Positions 1-5,021 of a stretch of DNA of 5,903 nucleotides are shown here, piece after piece. The position numbers and the translations under genes are program-made. Source of the stretch: Bacteroidales bacterium (GTDB lineage Bacteria > Bacteroidota > Bacteroidia > Bacteroidales > NBLH01); contig JAKIUH010000290.1 in the NCBI GenBank assembly GCA_021647685.1, forward strand, positions 1 through 5,903, in the 5' to 3' direction. Every line of letters begins with the position of its first letter. Within the stretch, counting starts at the first letter, position 1. Under the pieces are notes generated by a model that ran no database searches, was not told the DNA's origin, and saw only the letters and a program-made list of their open reading frames with translations.

Positions 1-620
1 GAATGATGATTCCTAAAAAAATATTCTTCGGGTAAAATATTATAAAATTCACCTATACTTTTTGACACTGTTAAAGGTTTCTCGTTTTTAAAAACTATTT
101 TAGAATAGTTACTATCCGCGTTAACATAAAGAATATCGTCCGGATTTATGTAGTAAATACCTTCAATGGTAGAAAGTATAAGTTTCTCTTGATGTTGATT
201 ATTGTTTTGATTAATCGTATCTAACAAGTTTCTATACTTTTCTTCATAGGCGTTATCTTGTTTTAATGCATTGTCTTTAATTCTTTTAACAGCGTTTACT
301 ATTTCATTAATATTAATAGGTTTTAATAAATAATCAATAGCGTTATATTTAAAAGCTTTAATAGCATATTCATCATAAGCAGTAACAAAAACTATATGAA
401 AATTACGTTCGGGTAGCAACTCCAACAGTTGAAATGCATCAATTTTTGGCAAATGAATATCAAGAAACAACAATTCAGGTTTAAGTTTAGGAATTTCCTG
501 AATTGCTTTTTCAGGATTCATAAATGAGCCTACAAGCTCTAAATCAGGAAGATATTCTTTAATTATGATTTTTAAAGAATTTAAGGCATCCGGTTCATCA
601 TCCACAATAACAGTTCTCAT
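1..620 (-). CDS. LytTR-family response regulator, C-terminus cut by window edge
   Basis: This is a DNA-binding response regulator of a two-component system, acting in the cytoplasm. I translated it from the ATG at 620; 206 full codons are visible. Residues 1-115 form a CheY-like receiver. The acidic pair is D7-D8, the probable phospho-acceptor is D54 (in FLDIHLPK), and the switch Thr is T80 (in FVTAYDEYA). K100-P101 (in DYLLKPI) completes the active site. A polar linker at about 115-135, rich in N and Q, leads to a LytTR DNA-binding domain from about residue 137. It breaks off at the typical LytTR stretch EEYFFRNHH, so roughly 35-45 residues are probably missing compared with the usual 240-250. 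The gene follows the WG-repeat gene on the same strand after 76 bp. No histidine kinase lies on the visible side; in this family the partner is often adjacent and would have to be beyond position 1. The family is clear; the regulated genes are unknown. Confidence 0.93.
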   Translation of the reverse strand, partial: MRTVIVDDEPDALNSLKIIIKEYLPDLELVGSFMNPEKAIQEIPKLKPELLFLDIHLPKIDAFQLLELLPERNFHIVFVTAYDEYAIKAFKYNAIDYLLKPININEIVNAVKRIKDNALKQDNAYEEKYRNLLDTINQNNNQHQEKLILSTIEGIYYINPDDILYVNADSNYSKIVFKNEKPLTVSKSIGEFYNILPEEYFFRNHH

Positions 621-696
621 GTTCCAATATTACTTAGTTTAAGATAAAAATAGTAATTTTTTTAGATAATTTAGCCCGATTTTTAAAAAAAAATCT

Positions 697-2046
697 CTAC
701 TCTATTATATTTCCTTTTGTATCAATGGTATAAGCTGTTTTATAGATTTTAACTTCTGCTACTCCGTTTTTGAATGCCGATATATAGGTGAATTTAGGCT
801 TAAGTATTTCATTTCCTGAATAATCCATTAAACCATATTTACCGTACTGCTTAAAAATCAATACTTTATCTTTTGCCCACCCGGGTCTTAATTCATCATA
901 CTTGTAAGTTGTCAGTGCTTGTCCTGTTACACTATGTAGTGCGTATTTATTATTTTTTTTTGCAAAAACCAAATTATCAAATACTTGAATATCCTGATAT
1001 AAAAAATCCAATAATAATCTGGATTTATTATTTACCAAACCATATTTACCGTTTTTAACAAATGCCTTAACGGAATAGTCATTTGGATTTTTAAGTTTAA
1101 TTTCTAAAAATTTATTACCTAAGGTATTATAAAAAAGTACTTTTTCATTTTTTATAATTACCGCATAATTATACCAAAATCCTAAAAAATAATCTACAGC
1201 AAAAACTTTCATTTTACCATTATTGTAGATATACCAATTATTTTGATAATTCAGTGCTGTAAATGCCTTGTTTCTGTCAGCCAAATGGCTCATGCGTAAA
1301 TCGCTATATTTTGGAGGAAGTTTAAATTTAGCAGATATATTCATCATACCCCATTTTCCGGCAATTTTTACCGGAAAATAATCCTTACCGTTAAGCATAC
1401 AGGTATTATTATTGATTAAAAAATTTTCATCTCCCGGCTGTAATTCAAACTCGGGACTAATAAAGCGTTTTTCTACAACATTGTATATTCTAAATTTATT
1501 AGATTTCTTTAATAGCAAACGTCCGGGTTTTGAGATGCAAGGAACAATTTTATCATATTCTAAGGGTAATAAATATTTAAGCGGTAATTCAAGTAAAGAC
1601 TTTTTCCCATTTTTATCTATGATAACTATTGTTTTGGTAATATTCCCGGTAAGTTCATTGTATGGACCATAAACAGGATTGTATAAATCGGCTACAAATC
1701 CGCTCAATACGTTTTTTTGTTCTTTTATACTATAAACCGCAAGTTTTCCCATACTATTTTCAGTAATGACATAATTTGTATTTCCTAAAATTTGATAAAT
1801 ATCCTCGTAAACACAATTTAAAATCTTTTTTCCGGTTTTATCCAATAAGCCCATTTTTTCATTTTGCATTACTAAATATCCCAATCCTTGCAAAATTTCA
1901 ACATCATCATAAATATAATCGGCTATAAGTTTTTTTGTACGAGTATCAATAATTCCATATTTATCATTTTTTATTTCAATGCGTCCGGTTTGAGCATAGT
2001 TAAAATTGGAAAAGAATAGAAATAACAAGATTATGGCTAGTTTCAT
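697..2046 (-). CDS. Exported WG-repeat protein
   Basis: A 449-residue protein with a Sec signal peptide: K2, a hydrophobic core at about 3-12, and likely cleavage after A18 (NYA|QT). The rest is about twelve tandem beta repeats of 25-37 residues. The typical pattern is a strand, then K-[YWM]-G-[LIM], a turn with D..G/K, a hydrophobic strand, then Y-x-[DE]-[IVL]. Clear copies lie at about 22-52, 57-87, 226-254, 326-356, 357-388 and 394-426. Those at 92-121, 135-170, 174-203, 262-290 and 294-325 are degenerate, and the C-terminal copy (427-449) is partial. I see no lipobox, membrane anchor, catalytic motif or type IX sorting domain, so a periplasmic or secreted location is inferred. WG repeats are common in Bacteroidota but their function is mostly unknown; a binding or scaffold role is a guess. 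The start fits the signal peptide directly. Unusually, this start codon sits inside the arm of a palindromic repeat (2040-2085). Confidence 0.9.
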   Translation of the reverse strand: MKLAIILLFLFFSNFNYAQTGRIEIKNDKYGIIDTRTKKLIADYIYDDVEILQGLGYLVMQNEKMGLLDKTGKKILNCVYEDIYQILGNTNYVITENSMGKLAVYSIKEQKNVLSGFVADLYNPVYGPYNELTGNITKTIVIIDKNGKKSLLELPLKYLLPLEYDKIVPCISKPGRLLLKKSNKFRIYNVVEKRFISPEFELQPGDENFLINNNTCMLNGKDYFPVKIAGKWGMMNISAKFKLPPKYSDLRMSHLADRNKAFTALNYQNNWYIYNNGKMKVFAVDYFLGFWYNYAVIIKNEKVLFYNTLGNKFLEIKLKNPNDYSVKAFVKNGKYGLVNNKSRLLLDFLYQDIQVFDNLVFAKKNNKYALHSVTGQALTTYKYDELRPGWAKDKVLIFKQYGKYGLMDYSGNEILKPKFTYISAFKNGVAEVKIYKTAYTIDTKGNIIE

Positions 2047-2085
2047 GAGATTATTTTTTTTATTATTTATAATGTCTCATGGAAC
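2040..2085 (-). promoter_or_regulatory. Leader hairpin enclosing the WG-gene start codon
   Basis: GTTTCATGAGA (2040-2050) is the reverse complement of TCTCATGGAAC (2075-2085) at 10 of 11 positions, with a 24-nt AT-rich loop. On the minus strand the WG gene's start codon (2046-2044) lies within the 3' arm, so the folded mRNA would hide it. The single mismatch is opposite position 2043. The same geometry, with the mismatch at the same place, recurs at 2142-2187 and at the kinase start (4760-4804). The pairing is visible in the sequence; an effect on translation is inference. Confidence 0.5.
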
Positions 2086-2149
2086 CGCATGATTAAAATA
2101 ATCATATCCCTGTAAGTTTAATAATTATTTTAATCATGCTTGTTTCATG
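2078..2149. repeat. Palindromic repeat, copy A (long simple hairpin)
   Basis: Outer arms CATGGAAC (2078-2085) and GTTTCATG (2142-2149) pair with one G-T wobble. After a small internal bulge (one base against two), a perfect 16-bp stem joins 2087-2102 to 2124-2139, closed by a 21-nt loop. Its right end, TTTAATCATG followed by three variable bases and GTTTCATGT (2129-2150), matches the right end of copy C (4876-4897) at 20 of 22 positions, so it is a true repeat and not only a local hairpin. It overlaps the arms of the neighbouring hairpins, making a continuous alternating array. It encodes nothing evident. Confidence 0.75.
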
Positions 2150-2187
2150 TGATTATTTTTAAATTGTTTTTATTTGCCACATGTAAC
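2142..2187. repeat. Palindromic repeat, unattached copy of the leader hairpin
   Basis: GTTTCATGTG (2142-2151) and CACATGTAAC (2178-2187) are inverted copies with one mismatch and a 26-nt AT-rich loop. The core from CATG to CATG (2146-2183) is 38 nt, the same length as at the WG-gene start (2044-2081) and one less than at the kinase start (4763-4801). It aligns well with the kinase copy, including CCACATGkAACATCCAC, which matches at 16 of 17 positions. Read on the minus strand, its ATG opens only a four-codon frame (MKQA, then TGA). Confidence 0.7.
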
Positions 2188-2273
2188 ATCCACAAACATC
2201 AAAGGGTACACTTATTTAATCTACTTAAATAATCTTTCCAATATGTCCGCCAGCTGGCGGATGGATGTTTCAT
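2181..2273. repeat. Palindromic repeat, copy B (two internal hairpins)
   Basis: Outer arms ATGTAACATCCA (2181-2192) and TGGATGTTTCAT (2262-2273) are inverted copies at 11 of 12 positions. Inside are two perfect palindromes: TTATTTAA/TTAAATAA with a 5-nt loop (2212-2232), and TCCGCCAGCTGGCGGA (2246-2261), a 16-bp self-complementary GC-rich block standing out in AT-rich DNA. As a single strand the whole could fold into a three-way junction. The modular build suggests a small non-autonomous palindromic element of REP or MITE type; no transposase or target-site duplication is visible. Confidence 0.7.
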
Positions 2274-2460
2274 AAAAATAAATTTTAGGATTATGGCATA
2301 GTAAATATAATAAATTTTCATAAACACCTTAAATCCATAAGCAATTTTACTGCTAAGCAAAGCTTAAAAAACCTCTTTTCGATAAATTTATAATAAGAAA
2401 ATTCAATGTTTATAGTGATAAGAAGTCTGAATAAATAAATTATTGATAAAAAAGCTATTT
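2274..2460. other. AT-rich intergenic DNA with no recognised feature
   Basis: This stretch separates the carboxypeptidase stop from the repeat array ahead of the WG gene. The promoter for the WG gene should lie here or in the array, but I find no exact TAnnTTTG element on the minus strand. The nearest is TAAGCTTTG (2366-2358), with one base too many between TA and TTTG. The same site forms a small TAAGC-AAA-GCTTA hairpin (2354-2366) that lacks a proper U-tract for a terminator on the minus strand. No convincing RNA gene or ORF was seen. Confidence 0.5.
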
Positions 2461-3771
2461 TTACATTTTGTATAAATCAGTAATAATTTTGTCCATAGCC
2501 CGCTGCATTTTTTTATGCGTATTTAAATAATGGTTCATCATAAATGAAAAAATAAATATCCTTCCTTTTTTTGTAATTAAATATCCGCTAAGATTATGAT
2601 TATTGCTCAGTGTACCCGTTTTTCCATAAAAAATAGGCTTTTCAAACTGAGTAAAACGGTGTTTCATCGTTCCGTATTTGCCACCTGTTGCAAGCACATT
2701 GAAAAGTTTATCTGTAGGATAATGAGTGTACAAATAATTAAGGAGTTCCACAAAAGAACGTGGTGTAAACAGGTTGTAACGTGACAAACCCGAACCATCT
2801 ACCCAGCGTGGCTTATTGCTGATAAAATTTAATAAACTGTCTTTTACAAACCGTAGGGTACGTGATGTATTCAGCGTGTCAAAAAGGAGGTCGGAAGCCA
2901 TTAGAATAATCTGTTCGGCTAAAAAATTATCGCTGGGCTGTAACATTTTTTTATATAAACTATCCGAAGGATAGGAGTACAAAATTTCACTTCCTGCTAG
3001 GTCAGCATAATCGGTATATTGTATCGTGGTTTTTAATGTATCGTTTAATAGTTTTAAAAACAAAGAATCACAGAACATTATCGGTATTTCAATACTATCG
3101 CTTTTTCCTGTTCGTACAATATTGTAGTTGATTTGATTGTTTCGAAATGCTCTTTTAAAAGCATGATATTTTGAGCGTATGGTGCTGTCTTTTTTAAGAA
3201 ATCGCATAGAATATTGAGGGGAGATATTAAAACTACCCAAAGTGTCAATTGATATAAGGTGAACATTTCCATAGATTGGAAAAGCGGAATTTTCCGCAGA
3301 ATAATATTCGTTATAATCATCCCACGACCAGCCTGCACCATAAAATACAGTTTCATCATTTGATTTACTGATAAAAATATTTTTGTCCTTATTAGATTGC
3401 AAAAACCGGAAAACAGTATCCGTTTTAATAAAGTGATGCAGGAAAGTTGGATCGCCGGTACCCCAAATAATCAAACTGTCTTTTCCGGTGTATTTATATC
3501 TTAAACCGGGTATGGAATCGCCTAAAACGGATAGTCCCGTAAAAAAAGTAAATAACTTGGTATTTGATGCAGGAGTAAAATAACGGTCGGCATTATATTC
3601 AATTAAGTATTTACCTGTTTGCGGGTTAAATACGGCAAAACCGTTAAAGTTATTTGCAAACTCAGGCTTTTTGTTTATTTTACGCTCAAAAGATTGTGTA
3701 CTTTTTAAATAAGCAGTCGGCGAACAAGCATAAAGGGTTAAGATCAGTAATATCAGGCTATAGGTTTTCAT
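2461..3771 (-). CDS. dacB: D-alanyl-D-alanine carboxypeptidase/endopeptidase, PBP4 type (peptidase S13), lipoprotein
   Basis: A penicillin-binding protein that trims or cleaves peptidoglycan peptides in the periplasm. The three active-site motifs are present and in order. The SxxK box is S69-N-T-K72 (in PASNTKLFTFF), with S69 the acylated nucleophile. The SxN box is S280-D-N282 (in QPSDNFLAEQ), and the KTG box is K384-T-G386 (in FYGKTGTLSN). WVDGSGLSRYN (323-333) between boxes two and three is typical of the PBP4 family. The 436-residue length is normal or slightly short (E. coli PBP4 is 477). The N-terminus is a lipoprotein signal with lipobox LYAC (13-16), so it should be membrane-anchored, unlike the soluble E. 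coli enzyme. No acidic run follows C16, which argues against surface export. It lies 70 bp downstream of the kinase gene, with a hairpin in the gap, and no clear promoter of its own was found. Carboxypeptidase and endopeptidase activity cannot be separated from sequence. Confidence 0.93.
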   Translation of the reverse strand: MKTYSLILLILTLYACSPTAYLKSTQSFERKINKKPEFANNFNGFAVFNPQTGKYLIEYNADRYFTPASNTKLFTFFTGLSVLGDSIPGLRYKYTGKDSLIIWGTGDPTFLHHFIKTDTVFRFLQSNKDKNIFISKSNDETVFYGAGWSWDDYNEYYSAENSAFPIYGNVHLISIDTLGSFNISPQYSMRFLKKDSTIRSKYHAFKRAFRNNQINYNIVRTGKSDSIEIPIMFCDSLFLKLLNDTLKTTIQYTDYADLAGSEILYSYPSDSLYKKMLQPSDNFLAEQIILMASDLLFDTLNTSRTLRFVKDSLLNFISNKPRWVDGSGLSRYNLFTPRSFVELLNYLYTHYPTDKLFNVLATGGKYGTMKHRFTQFEKPIFYGKTGTLSNNHNLSGYLITKKGRIFIFSFMMNHYLNTHKKMQRAMDKIITDLYKM

Positions 3772-3795
3772 AAACTAAAAGTGTAATAGGTAAAG

Positions 3796-3829
3796 ACCCG
3801 AAAACCAATAAACAGATTGATTTTCGGGT
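3796..3829 (-). terminator. Probable intrinsic terminator of the kinase gene
   Basis: ACCCGAAAACCAAT (3796-3809) and ATTGATTTTCGGGT (3816-3829) form a 14-bp stem with one mismatch and a 6-nt loop. It begins 12 nt beyond the kinase stop codon. On the minus strand it is followed by only a short U-rich stretch (CTTTACC), so termination may be partial and some transcripts could continue into the carboxypeptidase gene. The plus-strand flank (TTTATT) is more U-like, but no plus-strand gene lies upstream. Confidence 0.6.
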
Positions 3830-3841
3830 TTATTAAAATAT

Positions 3842-4765
3842 TTATTTCTCTTGATAGTCAAACTTTACCAAATCAACAAATTGTAAAATTCGATGATAAA
3901 TTTCTTGTTTTTCTAGATTTTGTAAACGCTCCGTACCAAATTTTTCAACGCAAAACGATGCCATGGCAGAACCGAAAATAATGGCTGTTTTCATGTTTTC
4001 AAACGATACAGCTCCTTGTGCTGCCAAATATCCGGCAAAACCACCAGCAAATGTATCACCTGCACCCGTTGGGTCAAAAACTTCTTCTAAAGGCAGTGCA
4101 GGAGCAAAAAATACTTTATCGTCATTAAAAAGTAAAGCACCGTGTTCTCCCTTTTTTATAATCACATATTTAGGTCCCATCGCTTGAATTTTGCGTGCGG
4201 CTTTTTTTAATGAGTACTCTCCTGAAAGTTGACGAGCTTCTTCATCATTAATTGAAATAACATCAACCATACTCATGGTTCTATGCAGTTCATCCAGCAT
4301 GGTATCCATCCAAAAATTCATGGTATCCATAATGATTAATTTCGGACGAACCGGCATTTGTTCAATCACTTTGCGTTGCACATCGGGCGATAAGTTTCCC
4401 AACATTAAAAACTCGGCATTTTTATATGCTTCCGGTACTTTGGGGTCAAATGTTCCCAAAGAATTAAGTTCGGTAATTAAGGTATCGCGCGAGTTCATAT
4501 CATTATGATATTTTCCCGACCAAAAAAATGTTTTTTCATCTTTTTTTATTTCAACTCCCTGAACATCTACATTATGCTCTTCAAGCATTTTTAAATACTT
4601 GTCTTCAAAATCGCCACCTACTACCGATACTACATCAGGGCTTGCTCCGGCATAGGATGCCGAAAGCGCAATATAAGTACCTGCTCCACCCAAAATTTTA
4701 TCGGTTTTCCCGAAAGGAGTTTCAATAGCATCATAAGCTACACTACCAACAACTAATAATTTCAT
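3842..4765 (-). CDS. PfkB-family (ribokinase-like) kinase, substrate unknown
   Basis: A cytoplasmic ATP-dependent kinase of the ribokinase/PfkB fold. I start it at the ATG at 4765 (MKLLVVGSVAYD), giving 307 residues. An in-frame ATG at 4807 would add 14 residues (MFHVVIKNNL...) that precede the first Rossmann strand and are partly encoded by a palindromic repeat, so it is probably not used. The N-terminal strand is followed by the substrate-side GGAGTY motif (26-31) and a Gly-rich SVVGGDFED stretch. INDEEARQLSG (173-183) and IIKKGEHGA (202-210) are typical of the family. The PfkB signature DPTGAGDTFAGGF (231-243) includes the catalytic base D237 and the anion hole GAGD. The length is normal. 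Substrate (sugar, nucleoside or other) cannot be assigned. The gene is divergent from the dehydrogenase, has a probable terminator downstream, and has a leader carrying palindromic repeats that include the start codon. Confidence 0.9.
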   Translation of the reverse strand: MKLLVVGSVAYDAIETPFGKTDKILGGAGTYIALSASYAGASPDVVSVVGGDFEDKYLKMLEEHNVDVQGVEIKKDEKTFFWSGKYHNDMNSRDTLITELNSLGTFDPKVPEAYKNAEFLMLGNLSPDVQRKVIEQMPVRPKLIIMDTMNFWMDTMLDELHRTMSMVDVISINDEEARQLSGEYSLKKAARKIQAMGPKYVIIKKGEHGALLFNDDKVFFAPALPLEEVFDPTGAGDTFAGGFAGYLAAQGAVSFENMKTAIIFGSAMASFCVEKFGTERLQNLEKQEIYHRILQFVDLVKFDYQEK

Positions 4766-4804
4766 GTGTTTATAATTTAAATTATTTTTAATTACCACAT
4801 GGAA
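4760..4804 (-). promoter_or_regulatory. Leader hairpin enclosing the kinase start codon
   Basis: TTTCATGTG (4760-4768) and CACATGGAA (4796-4804) are inverted copies at 8 of 9 positions with a 27-nt AT-rich loop. The kinase start codon (4765-4763) lies in the 3' arm of the minus-strand RNA. The mismatch, opposite 4762, falls at the same position relative to the start codon as in the WG-gene hairpin. The core (4763-4801) resembles the unattached copy at 2146-2183. A role in translation control is inference. Confidence 0.5.
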
Positions 4805-4897
4805 CATCCACTAAAATCTGGATTTTCGATTATTTTTTGTATTTAAATAATGATTTTTCCTGACTTTCTAATTTATTTAATCATGGCTGTTTCATGT
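4797..4897. repeat. Palindromic repeat, copy C
   Basis: Outer arms ACATGGAACA (4797-4806) and TGTTTCATGT (4888-4897) are inverted copies at 9 of 10 positions. The left end CCACATGGAACATCCAC (4795-4811) matches 2177-2193 at 16 of 17 positions, and the right end (4876-4897) matches copy A at 20 of 22. Inside, 4813-4835 and 4845-4867 form an imperfect 23-nt inverted repeat with a perfect 7-bp core (ATTATTT/AAATAAT). The interior differs from copies A and B, so the ends are conserved and the middles are not. It lies in the probable leader of the kinase gene. Confidence 0.7.
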
Positions 4898-4930
4898 TTT
4901 TTTTTTGCATTAATTTTTAAAATGAAATTA

Positions 4931-4938
4931 CAAACTTA
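4931..4938 (-). promoter_or_regulatory. Candidate -7 element for the kinase gene
   Basis: TAAGTTTG on the minus strand matches the Bacteroidota -7 consensus TAnnTTTG exactly. No good TTG-type -33 element is seen upstream of it. If used, the transcript would start near 4924-4926 and carry a leader of about 160 nt containing copy C and the start-codon hairpin. It sits within the loop of a short inverted repeat, AATGAAAT/ATTTCATT (4921-4928, 4942-4949). Confidence 0.4.
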
Positions 4939-4991
4939 ATTATTTCATTCCGAATTTTATAGTATATAGCCTTATTTTCTATTGAAATACC

Positions 4992-4999
4992 TATTTTTG
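4992..4999 (+). promoter_or_regulatory. Candidate -7 element for the glutaryl-CoA dehydrogenase gene
   Basis: TATTTTTG matches the Bacteroidota -7 consensus TAnnTTTG exactly. It ends 22 nt before the start codon, so the leader would be short (about 15-18 nt) and A-rich. The -33 position has no TTTG and at best a weak T-rich match (TTATTTT, 4972-4978). Confidence 0.5.
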
Positions 5000-5021
5000 C
5001 ATCAAAACTAAATCAAAAATT

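Noticed and set aside
2040..2273. CRISPR array
   Set aside because: The repeats are palindromic arms of about 8-17 nt in alternating orientation with irregular spacing; there is no regular direct repeat-spacer pattern and no cas gene.
2199..2321. Minus-strand ORF of 40 codons (MKIYYIYYAIILKFIF... ending NKCTL)
   Set aside because: Its second half lies wholly inside palindromic copy B, including the GC-rich palindrome, and the first half is low-complexity AT-rich DNA. No recognisable domain or promoter; most likely a chance frame.
3078..3359. 93-codon minus-strand ORF within the carboxypeptidase gene
   Set aside because: It is another frame of a well-supported gene with all three active-site motifs, and has no recognisable features.
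4299..4330. Direct repeat ATGGTATCCAT, 21 nt apart, inside the kinase gene
   Set aside because: It encodes MDTM twice (MDTMNFWMDTM) in a region I recall as typical of this kinase subgroup, so protein sequence explains it.
3842..4807. Longer kinase reading starting at 4807
   Set aside because: The 14 extra residues precede the conserved first strand (MKLLVVGS) and are partly encoded by the repeat arm; the ATG at 4765 gives the normal family N-terminus.
4799..4846. Plus-strand 15-codon ORF starting ATGGAACATCCA
   Set aside because: It lies inside copy C, and the equivalent frame at 2181 stops immediately after ATG (ATGTAA), so coding is not conserved.
4888..4905. Hairpin arm followed by nine Ts, resembling a plus-strand terminator
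   Set aside because: No plus-strand gene lies upstream and both flanking genes read away from it; the T-run is better explained as AT-rich flank of copy C.
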